A stretch of DNA of 64,000 nucleotides. It comes from Ectothiorhodospira shaposhnikovii. Lineage in GTDB: Bacteria > Pseudomonadota > Gammaproteobacteria > Ectothiorhodospirales > Ectothiorhodospiraceae. Below the pieces are notes generated by a model, which worked only from the letters and a program-made list of their open reading frames with translations, was not told the origin of the DNA and ran no database searches. Positions 33,956-44,393 of the stretch are shown here, piece by piece. Where the stretch lies: positions 62,001-126,000 of the forward strand of contig NZ_JAJMLZ010000002.1 of assembly GCF_022227765.1 (NCBI RefSeq), given 5' to 3'. Within the stretch, counting starts at the first letter, position 1; every line of letters starts with the position of its first letter. The translations under genes were made by a program, and so were the position numbers.

Positions 33956-34594
33956 ATGAGCATGTTGCCAAGGCAAAAGCAGATGCCTGACCCGGCGCTG
34001 GAAAAACTGCTGTCTCATTGCCATCGGCGGCAATACCCCGCACGCTCCACCGTCATTCACGCGGGGGATCGACCGGAGACGCTGTACTATATCATCCAGG
34101 GTTCGGTCAGCGTGACCATAGAGGACGAGCACGGCCATGAAATCGTGCTGGCCTATCTCAATCCCGGTCAGTTTTTCGGTGAAATGGGCATCTTTGCCTC
34201 CCAGGCCCGCAGTGCCGGCGTGGTGACCCGCGCCCCCACTGAAACCGCCGAGATCCACTACCCCAAATTCCTTGACCTGGCCATGCAGGACCCGCAGATC
34301 ATGTTTCTGCTGGCCACCCAGTTGGCGGCCCGGTTGCGGGAAACCAGCCGCAAGGTGATCGATCTGGCCTTTCTGGATGTCACCGGACGCATCGCCCGCA
34401 CCCTGATGGAACTGGCCCAGCAGCCCGATGCCATGACCCACCCCGAAGGGATGCAGATCCGCATCACCCGGCAGGAACTGGCCAAGATCGTGGGCTGCTC
34501 CCGGGAAATGGCCGGTCGGGTGCTCAAGGAACTGGAGGAGAAGGGCCTGATCACGGCCCACGGCAAGACCATCGTGGTATTCAACGCCCGCTGA
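33956..34594 (+). CDS. crp: cAMP receptor protein (CRP/Vfr)
   Basis: The 212-residue regulator aligns along its length with E. coli CRP. The cAMP pocket is kept ('GQFFGEMGIFASQARSAGV' holds the Glu and the Arg-Ser pair), as is the hinge 'LAFLDVTGRIARTLMELAQQ', and the recognition helix 'GCSREMAGRVLKELEEKGLI' keeps the Arg, Glu and Arg that contact TGTGA. The start at 33956 follows a GAGGTGG site; an upstream ATG at 33887 would add 23 non-homologous residues. Expected to respond to cAMP and to control many genes, including surface polysaccharide and motility genes in related bacteria. Divergent from the OsmC gene and separated from recQ by 21 nt. Confidence 0.93.
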   Translation: MSMLPRQKQMPDPALEKLLSHCHRRQYPARSTVIHAGDRPETLYYIIQGSVSVTIEDEHGHEIVLAYLNPGQFFGEMGIFASQARSAGVVTRAPTETAEIHYPKFLDLAMQDPQIMFLLATQLAARLRETSRKVIDLAFLDVTGRIARTLMELAQQPDAMTHPEGMQIRITRQELAKIVGCSREMAGRVLKELEEKGLITAHGKTIVVFNAR

Positions 34595-34615
34595 GTCCGC
34601 CCCGAGACCGGCCCG

Positions 34616-36427
<1,812 letters not shown>

Positions 36428-36435
36428 CTGACTCC

Positions 36436-36654
36436 TCAGACAGGAACCCGGGCGACACCAGCGGCCTGATCGCGGGCGGCGCGGCGGGCACGGATACGAT
36501 CCCAGACCTTTTCATGGAAGTGATAGGCCACGGTGTTGATCATCGGTTCGATCAAGGCGGCGAGTCCACCGATCACGAGACTGCCGGTCAGGGCGTAGAC
36601 CACGGCAAAGGCGACGGTGAAGTGTACAACGGCGAAGCTGGCGGTCTTGATCAT
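36436..36654 (-). CDS. DUF2061 domain-containing small membrane protein
   Basis: The 72-residue product has two hydrophobic helices ('[18 protein letters not shown]' and '[20 protein letters not shown]') followed by a basic tail, the pattern of the DUF2061 family of unknown function. The ATG at 36654 gives the family length; the frame extends to 36768 without homology. It is followed by recQ after 8 nt. An AT-rich region upstream contains a Fur-box-like sequence (36704-36718). Function unknown. Confidence 0.8.
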   Translation of the reverse strand: MIKTASFAVVHFTVAFAVVYALTGSLVIGGLAALIEPMINTVAYHFHEKVWDRIRARRAARDQAAGVARVPV

Positions 36655-36703
36655 GGCGGCGTCTCCCGAATCTGATGTGTCCTTGATTGAGAGACTAAAC
36701 AAA

Positions 36704-36718
36704 TGCGAATGATTATTG
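36704..36718. promoter_or_regulatory. Possible Fur box upstream of the DUF2061 gene
   Basis: On the minus strand CAATAATCATTCGCA matches the 7-1-7 Fur consensus TGATAATCATTATCA at 11 of 15 positions, in an unusually AT-rich stretch 50-64 nt before the start codon. Suggestive only. Confidence 0.35.
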
Positions 36719-36764
36719 AAATTGATTCTTACAATATCCCCGATAGAAGTACCGAATAACAGCT

Positions 36765-39398
36765 TCAATCCAGACTCCGCGAGGCGACCTCGTACACGTC
36801 CCGGGACAGTCCGGGATGGGCCACGATCCGCTCCAGACAGCGCCGCATTGAGCCTTGACGCTCCTCGTCAAAACGCCGCCAGCGACTCAGACTGGTCACC
36901 AGCCGAGCCGCGATCTGCGGGTTGAGGGCGTCCAGTTCCAGGACGCTGTCGGTAATCAGCCCGTGACCGGACCCATCCAGGGCGTGGAAATGCACCGGGT
37001 TGGCCATGGCAAAGGTCCCCAGCACCGCCCTCACCCGGTTGGGATTGCGGATGCTGAAACCGGGGTGGGACATCAGTCCCCGCACCCGATCCAGCGCGCC
37101 CGGGGCCGCATCCATCGCCTGCAGGCCGAACCACTTGTCCAACACCAGGGGATCGTCGCGCCAGCGGGCCTCGAAATGGGCCAGGGCCTGGTCACGGGCC
37201 TCCCCAGGGCAGTCCAGCAACGCCCGCAGGGCGCCCATGGCATCGGTCATGTTGTCGGCGGACCCATAATGGGTCCGGGCCAGGGCCACCGCCTCGGCCT
37301 CGCCGGAGGCGCACAGATAGGCCAAGCACAGGTTGCACAGACGGCGGCGTCCCATGGCCGTCGCATCCATGCCTTGCGCCCCCGCCGTGGCCTCATAGAC
37401 GGCACGGAACCGATCCCCCAGGGCGGCGCCCAGGGCCTGGCGCAGGAACTGTCGGGCCTGATGGATCGCATCCACGTCCACCACCGCCATCTGCTCCGCC
37501 AGATAGCCTTCTCCCGGCAGGGTCAGGGCCTCGGCCACCAGGGCGGCGTCCAGCGCCCCGTTGGCCAGCACCTGGCCGAAAGCCTGCGCAAAACGGGCAT
37601 CCAGCGTCAGGGGTTGCCCCGCTTGGACGGCCTCGATCAGTCCCTGCAGTACCTTCAGGGCAAACTGCTGGCCCGCCTCCCAACGGTTGAAGTCGTCCGT
37701 GTCATGGGCCATGAGGAAGGCCAGCTGCGCATCGGTGTAGGGGAAGCGCAGATTCACCGGCGCCGAGAATCCCCGCAACAGTGAGGGGACCGGCAACTCC
37801 GGCACGTCCTGGAACACGAAGACATGGGTGGGCGCGGTCAGCTCCAGGGTGCGCTCACCGGCAACGGCACTGTCCTCCCCCTCCAGGCGCAGGGGGATCT
37901 CCTGCCCCCGGGCATCCAGCAGGGCCATGACCAGGGGAATGTGCAGGGGCAGCTTTTCCGGCTGGCCCTTGGTGGGAAGGCAGGACTGGCGCACCGTGAG
38001 CCGGTAGGTGGCGGTCCGCGGGTCATGCTCCCCGGTCGCCTCCAGCAACGGCGTTCCGGCCTGGTCATACCAGCGGCGGAACCGGGAAAGATCCCGGGCA
38101 TTGGCATCCTCCATGGCCTTGACGAAATCGTCCGTGGTCACCGCCTGACCATCGTGACGGTCGAAATAGAGGTCCAGCCCGCGGCGGAATCCTTCACGAC
38201 CCAGCAGGGTCTGGATCATGCGCACCACCTCGGCGCCCTTTTCATACACGGTCATGGTGTAGAAGTTGTTGATCTCGATGTAGGACTGGGGCCGCACCGG
38301 GTGGGCCATGGGACCGGCGTCCTCGGGGAACTGCAGGGTGCGCAGGCGCTGGACATCCTGGATCCGCTTGACCGCCCGCAGGCTTTGGTCAGCGGTGAAT
38401 TCCTGGTCGCGAAAGACGGTGAGGCCTTCCTTGAGGGAGAGCTGGAACCAGTCGCGGCAGGTGACCCGGTTGCCGGACCAGTTGTGGAAATATTCGTGGG
38501 CGATGACGCTCTCGATGGCCACGAAGTCGTCGTCGGTGGCGGTATCTGGACGGGCCAGCACGTACTTGGAATTGAAGACGTTGAGCCCCTTGTTCTCCAT
38601 GGCCCCCATGTTGAAGTCGTCCACCGCCACGATCATGTAGATGTCCAGATCGTATTCCCGGCCGAAGGTGTCCTCGTCCCAGCGCATGGATGCCTGCAGG
38701 GAGCGCATGGCGTGATCGCATTTGTCCAGGTTGTGACGCTGCACGTAGATGCGCAGGTCCACCTCCCGTCCGGTTCGGGTGGTGAAGCCGTCCCGCCGGC
38801 AGACCAGGTCCCCCGCCACCAGGGCAAACAGATAGCTGGGCTTGGGGAAGGGATCGTGCCAGACGGCGAAATGACGCCCCTCGGGCAGGTCGCCGCTGTC
38901 GGTGAGATTGCCGTTGGAGAGCAGCACGGGATAGCGGGCCTTGTCGGCCTCGATGCGCACCGTGTAGACGGCCATCACGTCGGGCCGGTCCAGGAACCAG
39001 GTGATGCGACGGAATCCTTCCGCCTCGCACTGGGTGCAGAAGTTGCCGCCGGAGACATACAGCCCCTCCAGCGCCGTGTTGGCCGCCGGGGCAATGCCCG
39101 TCTCCAGGCTGAGTTCACAGCGCTCGGGCAGATCGTGCAGGGTCAGGGTCTCGCCCTCCAGATGATAGTCACCCGGCTGCAGGGGACGGTCATCCAGGCG
39201 GATGTCGTGGAGCACCAGATCCTGGCCGTTGAGTGACAGGGGAGCCTCCCCGTGGCCGTTGCGCGCCAGGGTCAGGCGGGATCTGACCCGGGTATCCTCC
39301 GGATCCAGCACGAAGCACAGGTCCACCGAAAGGATGCGCCACCGGGGGGGTGCGTAGTCCTTGAGATGAATGGCGGCGGGGGCGGTTTCTTTCATCAT
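36765..39398 (-). CDS. pepN: Aminopeptidase N (M1 family)
   Basis: The 877-residue zinc metalloprotease removes N-terminal amino acids from peptides in the cytoplasm. Seen are the substrate-anchoring 'DDFNMGAMENKGLNVF', the zinc site 'VIAHEYFHNWSGNRVTC' (HEXXH) with the third ligand Glu in 'LKEGLTVFRDQEF', and the four-domain length of gamma-proteobacterial PepN (E. coli 870). The start is the first of two adjacent ATGs (39398/39395); a longer frame upstream is not homologous. The ribosome-binding site is weak. It is divergent from bolA. Confidence 0.96.
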   Translation of the reverse strand: MMKETAPAAIHLKDYAPPRWRILSVDLCFVLDPEDTRVRSRLTLARNGHGEAPLSLNGQDLVLHDIRLDDRPLQPGDYHLEGETLTLHDLPERCELSLETGIAPAANTALEGLYVSGGNFCTQCEAEGFRRITWFLDRPDVMAVYTVRIEADKARYPVLLSNGNLTDSGDLPEGRHFAVWHDPFPKPSYLFALVAGDLVCRRDGFTTRTGREVDLRIYVQRHNLDKCDHAMRSLQASMRWDEDTFGREYDLDIYMIVAVDDFNMGAMENKGLNVFNSKYVLARPDTATDDDFVAIESVIAHEYFHNWSGNRVTCRDWFQLSLKEGLTVFRDQEFTADQSLRAVKRIQDVQRLRTLQFPEDAGPMAHPVRPQSYIEINNFYTMTVYEKGAEVVRMIQTLLGREGFRRGLDLYFDRHDGQAVTTDDFVKAMEDANARDLSRFRRWYDQAGTPLLEATGEHDPRTATYRLTVRQSCLPTKGQPEKLPLHIPLVMALLDARGQEIPLRLEGEDSAVAGERTLELTAPTHVFVFQDVPELPVPSLLRGFSAPVNLRFPYTDAQLAFLMAHDTDDFNRWEAGQQFALKVLQGLIEAVQAGQPLTLDARFAQAFGQVLANGALDAALVAEALTLPGEGYLAEQMAVVDVDAIHQARQFLRQALGAALGDRFRAVYEATAGAQGMDATAMGRRRLCNLCLAYLCASGEAEAVALARTHYGSADNMTDAMGALRALLDCPGEARDQALAHFEARWRDDPLVLDKWFGLQAMDAAPGALDRVRGLMSHPGFSIRNPNRVRAVLGTFAMANPVHFHALDGSGHGLITDSVLELDALNPQIAARLVTSLSRWRRFDEERQGSMRRCLERIVAHPGLSRDVYEVASRSLD

Positions 39399-39541
39399 TT
39401 TGCGCGAACAACCGGGTTGGGCGTGTGCCTGACTTCCATGGTGCACTATAGCGTTTTGAGATGGGGGGCGTCCAAGCTTGCCAAACGGACGCCCCTTGAT
39501 GATCATAGCCCCATACCCGACTATTGCACCAGGATATGACC

Positions 39542-39859
39542 ATGAGCATGCAGGCAAGCATCGAGCAGACATTGTTCGAGGGGCTGGACCCGGTTCATCT
39601 GGAAGTGGTGAACGAGAGCGACAAGCACAACGTGCCGCCGGGTTCCGAATCCCATTTCAGGATCACCGTCGCCTCACCCCGGTTCGAGGGCCTGCGCCTG
39701 CTGGCAAGGCATCGTCAGGTCCATGGTCTGCTGGCGCGGGAGTTGTCCGGGGGCATCCACGCCCTGGCGCTGCATACCCTGACGCCGGAGGAGTGGACGG
39801 CCCGGGAAGGTCGGGTGGCCGAGTCTCCCCCGTGCCGGGGTGGGGGGAAGCGGCGCTGA
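39542..39859 (+). CDS. bolA: BolA family protein
   Basis: The 105-residue product matches E. coli BolA over its length: 'HLEVVNESDKHNVPPGSESH', 'HRQVHGLLARELSGGIHALA' and 'LHTLTPEEW'. BolA proteins bind glutaredoxin-coordinated iron-sulfur clusters through conserved histidines and can also act on transcription of cell-shape and stress genes. Of several in-frame starts, the ATG at 39542 has the best-placed AGGA site. Its 3' 197 nt overlap the convergent COG0523 gene on the opposite strand. Confidence 0.92.
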   Translation: MSMQASIEQTLFEGLDPVHLEVVNESDKHNVPPGSESHFRITVASPRFEGLRLLARHRQVHGLLARELSGGIHALALHTLTPEEWTAREGRVAESPPCRGGGKRR

Positions 39860-40814
39860 TCGCCCCCCGGAACCCGGCCTCGATGGCAGCCCAGTCCATG
39901 GCGGCTGTCGGCGCGATGCACTCCACCCGACTGTCACGGCGCCAGGCCACCGGCTCGGCGCTGAAACGTCCTTCCGCCCAGTCGAAGCGCTGCCATTCCC
40001 GGCCGGTGCGCAATACTCCCTTGGCCCGGATCAGGTCCCGCCAGGGCGGGGCCGCGAACAGTGCCTGCACCCGCGACAGGTCGAAGCGCTGTGCGTGGTC
40101 GAAGTGCCAGCCCCGGGCGGTGTCCGCTGGCGGGGCCTGGACGGCACGGCCCAGCGGACGCAGGACCGGCCCGGACACCCCCCCCGCAACCGGCAAATCC
40201 AGCACCGCCGCGTCCACCTCGCCCCGCCGGGCATGAATGATTGCCCGCTTGGGTGGGTACAGGCCCTTGAGGTAATCCTCCACGGCCTGGATCTGTTGCG
40301 GGGTGGCAACGTCCTTCTTGTTGATGATCACCACATCCGCCAAGCTGATCTGGTCCCGGTAGATGGCTGAACGGGACAGACGATCCGCGGAAAAACCGCC
40401 GGGATCGACCACGCAGAGGCTGTTGCCCAGGGTGACCGCCCGGGCCAGCCAGGGGTCCCGCAGGGTGTCGATGATGCCGGCGGGATGCCCAAGGCCCGTG
40501 GGTTCCAGCAACAGCCGGTCAGGCCGAATCTGCCGCAGCAGACGGGTGAGGGCCACCCGCAGGCTCATGGCGCCGGTACAGCAGATGCAGCCACCGGATA
40601 CCTCCCGTACCGCCACGCTGTCGCCACCCGCCGACGAGACCAGCGCGCCATCGATGCCCACTTCCCCGAACTCGTTCACCAGCACCGCCCAGCGCTCGTG
40701 GGCAGGACGCCGGCCCAGCAGGTGCAGCACCGTGGTGGTCTTGCCGGCGCCCAGAAAGCCGGTGATCAGGTTCAGGGTGGTGACGGAGGGTGTCGGGTCA
40801 TCCGGTGGGGTCAT
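39663..40814 (-). CDS. CobW/COG0523 family metal-chaperone GTPase
   Basis: The 383-residue product has the G3E GTPase motifs: Walker A 'GFLGAGKTTTVLHLL', 'VNEFGEVGIDG', the metal-binding 'GGCICC', 'LLEPTGLGHPAGII' and the guanine-specificity 'INKKD', followed by a CobW C-terminal domain. Such proteins insert zinc or cobalt into client enzymes. The expected family end is near residue 320; the remaining ~60 residues are Pro/Gly-rich and run antisense through the end of bolA, so the natural stop was lost or the tail is neutral. It precedes no obvious client gene; the sucrose genes on the same strand upstream are separated by 9 nt. Confidence 0.88.
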   Translation of the reverse strand: MTPPDDPTPSVTTLNLITGFLGAGKTTTVLHLLGRRPAHERWAVLVNEFGEVGIDGALVSSAGGDSVAVREVSGGCICCTGAMSLRVALTRLLRQIRPDRLLLEPTGLGHPAGIIDTLRDPWLARAVTLGNSLCVVDPGGFSADRLSRSAIYRDQISLADVVIINKKDVATPQQIQAVEDYLKGLYPPKRAIIHARRGEVDAAVLDLPVAGGVSGPVLRPLGRAVQAPPADTARGWHFDHAQRFDLSRVQALFAAPPWRDLIRAKGVLRTGREWQRFDWAEGRFSAEPVAWRRDSRVECIAPTAAMDWAAIEAGFRGAISAASPHPGTGETRPPDLPGPSTPPASGYAAPGRGCPRTTPAPADHGPDDALPAGAGPRTGVRRR

Positions 40815-40823
40815 GGCAGCCGG

Positions 40824-43004
40824 TCACTCCTCATCGTCATCCCCGGGCACCCCGCAGCGGCCGAAGAAGTCGTAGTGATCGAAGGCCTCCGCGATGCCGC
40901 CCGCATGGGTGGCATCGGCGAAGTACACCCGTCGGAAGCCGTAGAGATGTTCCAGTTCGGGCTGGTGATTGCCGACCACCACGCCCAGGGTACTGCCCCG
41001 CAGCATGTCCTCGTCATTGCCCGAGTCCCCCGCCACCAGGGTGTGGTCCAGGGGGATACCCCACTTGTCGGCGAAGTAGCGCACGGCAAAGCCCTTGGAA
41101 GCCCGTACCGGCAACAGGTCCAGAAAGTGGTCGTGGGAATAGATGATGTTGGCGTGCAGATCTTCCTGATGCAGCAGTCGCTCGATCTCCTTCATGCCGG
41201 GGGCCTTGGCCGGGTCGACGAAGAAACTGAGCTTGTGGCGGCGCTGATCCTCCGTCGGCTGCAGGGTGATGCCCGGCAGGTCCAGCAACAGGCGGCGCAG
41301 GGCCTCCGGGTTCCAGCGGTGATCGATGTGGCGGGACCAGCCCTGGTCCTCGGTCATCTCCGGGCCGTAATGGATCTCGGCGCCCACGGAAGTGATCATC
41401 ACGTCCGGCGTGGGCACGCCCCATTCCTTGAGTACCTGGATGGCCGAGTCCAGGCGACGACCGGTGGCAATGCCGAAGGCCACCCCCCTGCCCCGCTCCT
41501 TGAGCCGTTGCAGCATCACCCGCAGGGAGCCCCGGTCACCCAGCAGGGTGTTGTCGATGTCGGAAATCAGTGCCCGATCCGCCTGGGACAGCTTGCCGGA
41601 GAGACGCTGCTGCCCCCGGCGATAGCGGCTGGCCTCCCGGCGCAGCCCCTTGAGCCGCTTGATGTAATTCTCCGCGTGACCTTCCCAGGCATAGTGCCGG
41701 CGCACTCCCTTGAGACCGTTGTCGGACAGGCGCTTCCAGCGGTCGGGGTCCACGAGGATGCCGTGGATGGCCTCCGCCATGGCCCGGCAGTCCAGGGGGT
41801 GCACCAGTTCCCCGTTGTTGCAGTGGGCCAGGATGTCCCGGGGACCGCCGTCTTCCGTGGCCACGATGGGGGCGCCGCTGGCGGAAGCCTCGATCAGGGT
41901 CAGACCGAAGGGTTCGGTCAGGGCCGGATTGACGAAGACGCCCCGGGTGCGGGTCACCAAGCGGTAGAGATCGGGCACATCGTCGGCCGCATGATGCTTG
42001 GGGAAGGCTACGGCGCCGTAGAGGTCATGGTCGTCGATGAGCATCATCACCTCGGTGAGGACATCCCGCGGCCCCTTGTCCATCTCGCGGATGCTGTCCC
42101 GGTTGCCGGCGACGATGACCAGGTTGGCGATCTTGCGCAGTGCCGGATGTTCGGCATAGGCCTTGACCAGGGTGGGAATGTTCTTGCGCTCGTCGGGTCG
42201 GGACAGGGCCATGATCATGGGCTTGTCCGGGTCCGCGAGAAAGCGCTTGAGGGTCTGGTAAATGGCTGGACGGGGGGCTCGGGCCCGGGGAGGATGGAAC
42301 CGGCTCAGGTCCGTGCCCGGCGGGATCACCACCATGCGTTCCGGGCGGTAATGGTCGTAGAGGGCATATTGTTCCTCCACCTCCTGCCGGGTGCTGGCAA
42401 TGACCATGTAGGCGTTGCCCAGGACCTCCTCCTCGGCCTCGATGCGGCGACCGATGTGGTAGCGGCGCTCGATCTCGTCCGCCGTGGCGCCCTTCTCCAG
42501 CAGGCGCTCCCGCTTGACCCGACCCAGGGAATGACCGGTCTGCACCAGCGGCACTCCCATCAGGTTGGCCACCCGCACCGCCACGTGCCCGGCATCGGCA
42601 TAGTGGCCGTGCACCACGTCCGGCATCAGGCCCACCTGACGGATGTGCTTGATGGCGTTGTCGGCAAAGCAGTCCAGATAGGGCCAGAGCTTTTCCTTGC
42701 GCAAATAACGGCGTGGGCCGCAGTCCAGGCGGATGATCCGCACCCCGTTGCCCAGGTCTTCTTCCGGCTGGGCATAGTCGTCGGACACCCGGTTGTCCAC
42801 CACCCGGCGGGTGAGCAGGTCGACGCGCCCCACTTCGGGGTGGGCGCCCAGGGCACGGGCCAGTTCCACCACGTACTTGATCTGTCCGCCGGTGTCGGCA
42901 TCGCGTCCTAGTTCCAGGTCATCCCCACGGACCAGGCCGTGGATGCTGATCAGGACGATATACAGGCCCTCGCCCTGACGGGCCTTGCTTTGGGTTTTCT
43001 TCAT
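40824..43004 (-). CDS. Sucrose-phosphate synthase fused to a HAD-type sucrose-phosphatase domain
   Basis: The 726-residue product makes sucrose 6-phosphate from UDP- (or other NDP-) glucose and fructose 6-phosphate. The GT4 part shows 'GRDADTGGQIKYVVELARAL', the fructose-phosphate-binding SPS segment, 'RPDERKNIPTLVKAY' and the E-x7-E motif with Glu364 and Glu372. From about residue 475 a HAD IIB phosphatase domain follows with 'SDIDNTLLGD' (Asp482/Asp484) and 'VAGDSGNDEDM', so the phosphatase site looks intact and the protein may release free sucrose. It overlaps the upstream invertase gene by 4 nt. Sucrose is a common compatible solute in halophilic and drought-exposed bacteria; use for osmoprotection here is inference. 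Confidence 0.9.
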   Translation of the reverse strand: MKKTQSKARQGEGLYIVLISIHGLVRGDDLELGRDADTGGQIKYVVELARALGAHPEVGRVDLLTRRVVDNRVSDDYAQPEEDLGNGVRIIRLDCGPRRYLRKEKLWPYLDCFADNAIKHIRQVGLMPDVVHGHYADAGHVAVRVANLMGVPLVQTGHSLGRVKRERLLEKGATADEIERRYHIGRRIEAEEEVLGNAYMVIASTRQEVEEQYALYDHYRPERMVVIPPGTDLSRFHPPRARAPRPAIYQTLKRFLADPDKPMIMALSRPDERKNIPTLVKAYAEHPALRKIANLVIVAGNRDSIREMDKGPRDVLTEVMMLIDDHDLYGAVAFPKHHAADDVPDLYRLVTRTRGVFVNPALTEPFGLTLIEASASGAPIVATEDGGPRDILAHCNNGELVHPLDCRAMAEAIHGILVDPDRWKRLSDNGLKGVRRHYAWEGHAENYIKRLKGLRREASRYRRGQQRLSGKLSQADRALISDIDNTLLGDRGSLRVMLQRLKERGRGVAFGIATGRRLDSAIQVLKEWGVPTPDVMITSVGAEIHYGPEMTEDQGWSRHIDHRWNPEALRRLLLDLPGITLQPTEDQRRHKLSFFVDPAKAPGMKEIERLLHQEDLHANIIYSHDHFLDLLPVRASKGFAVRYFADKWGIPLDHTLVAGDSGNDEDMLRGSTLGVVVGNHQPELEHLYGFRRVYFADATHAGGIAEAFDHYDFFGRCGVPGDDDEE

Positions 43005-44374
43005 CGTTTCTCGTATCCCTTGAGGCTCAAGACGTCCAGGGTGGACGGGTCCTCGATGAACTTGTGTGACAGGATCAGCGCGGTGGCCGACCAGGTCTGA
43101 TTGAAGTTGGAGCGGCGGCCGATGAGACGGCCGTTGCGCCCGTCGTAGTATTCGGGCCAGCCGTTGGCGTAGAGACGGGGGGCGGCGGTGTCATGGGCAC
43201 GGCGGGCCAGGTCTTCCCGCCCGGCGTGGAGGGCGGCGGCGACGAAGGCCCACAGCAGGGCCGGCCAGTTGCCGCCGTTGTGATAGGACCAGGGGATGTT
43301 CTTGGGATCGGAACCGGTCATCAGCCGCCATTCATCCCCTTCCATGGCGGGGAAACAGATCTTCACCGGCATCATCCCCGCCAGATCGCTCCAGCGCTGG
43401 TCGAACAGGGCCATGATGCGCCGCCCCTGCTCCGGGTCCGCCAGACCGAACAGCACCGCCAGCAGGTTGCCCAGGGAGAAGAAGCGAAAATCCATCCGTC
43501 CCGGTCCCAGGTTGCCCACCAGATAGCCGGTCTGCGGGGGCAACCAGTCGCTGACCCAGGCGGGGATGCTCTCCGGATGGATGTTCAGGGCATTCTCCGA
43601 ATCATGGCCGAAGATCTCGGTACGGTAGCGATGGATCCGGTTGAGCCGGTCCTCGTCCAGCCAGTAATAGTGGCGCACGTACTCGGTGAGCTGGTCCAGA
43701 CGCTTGCACGACTGCTGATGGATGGCCTGGCTTTCCGCGTCTTCCGGGTCCAGCAGTTCCAGGGCCGCCCGCAAAGCGCCGAAGAACAGGGACTGGATTT
43801 CCAGGGGGTGGCCGTAGACCCCCATGCGCCGGTCGATCATGAACGAGCCGTCGGGCACCAGCAGGGTCGGGAAGATCTCGAACCGATCCTGCAGGCAGAT
43901 GTTGAGGATCATGCGCACGCCCCGCCGGCACTCCGGGGAACGGGTGAAGGCGGTATCTCCGCTGACCCGCTCATAGGCCACCAGCAGGATCAGCCACCAC
44001 ATCATGGAATCCACCGGTGCCACCCGGCCGATGGCCCGGTCACCGAAATCGGTGTGGATCTCCTCCTCCCCGGCCTCGTTGCACAGCACCCGGAAACTGG
44101 CGGGCATCACCTTGGCCACCGCCCGGTGACCCTCCACCTCTTCCTGCTGATCCCGCAGCTTGAGCACCAGGGCCAGAAAGTCGCGGACAATGTCGTGGCG
44201 ACCGTCCAGCAGGAACACCAGGCCGGAGGGGACGAAATCCCGGACGAAGCAGTCGGCGTAATTCTCGGCGGGGGCTTGTGCATCCAGGCTGGCGATGGTG
44301 CCGACCACCCGGCCCTGGTAGTGCACCTGGGAGGCCTCAAGGAGGCGGTAGGCGGAGCTGATGGGGTCGGTCAA
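43001..44374 (-). CDS. Neutral/alkaline invertase (glycoside hydrolase family 100)
   Basis: The 457-residue product has the family 100 pattern found in plants and cyanobacteria: 'NYADCFVRDFVPSGLVFLLD' with the catalytic Asp region, 'GRVAPVDSMMWWLILL', 'MGVYGHPLEIQSLFFGALRA', 'KNIPWSYHNGGNWPALLW' and 'NQTWSATALIL'. It hydrolyses sucrose to glucose and fructose in the cytoplasm; there is no signal peptide. The start is a TTG at 44374, chosen because a GAGGGAG site lies 8 nt upstream and the longer frame overlaps the EAL gene. It is co-transcribed between the phosphodiesterase and sucrose-phosphate synthase genes, giving synthesis and breakdown of sucrose in one operon. Confidence 0.9.
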   Translation of the reverse strand: MTDPISSAYRLLEASQVHYQGRVVGTIASLDAQAPAENYADCFVRDFVPSGLVFLLDGRHDIVRDFLALVLKLRDQQEEVEGHRAVAKVMPASFRVLCNEAGEEEIHTDFGDRAIGRVAPVDSMMWWLILLVAYERVSGDTAFTRSPECRRGVRMILNICLQDRFEIFPTLLVPDGSFMIDRRMGVYGHPLEIQSLFFGALRAALELLDPEDAESQAIHQQSCKRLDQLTEYVRHYYWLDEDRLNRIHRYRTEIFGHDSENALNIHPESIPAWVSDWLPPQTGYLVGNLGPGRMDFRFFSLGNLLAVLFGLADPEQGRRIMALFDQRWSDLAGMMPVKICFPAMEGDEWRLMTGSDPKNIPWSYHNGGNWPALLWAFVAAALHAGREDLARRAHDTAAPRLYANGWPEYYDGRNGRLIGRRSNFNQTWSATALILSHKFIEDPSTLDVLSLKGYEKR

Positions 44375-44393
44375 GCGGGGGTCTCCCTCGTCG

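Noticed and set aside
33374-34561. 395-residue version of the OsmC-family protein
   Set aside because: The extension is antisense to crp; the ATG at 33799 with its own ribosome-binding site gives the correct family length.
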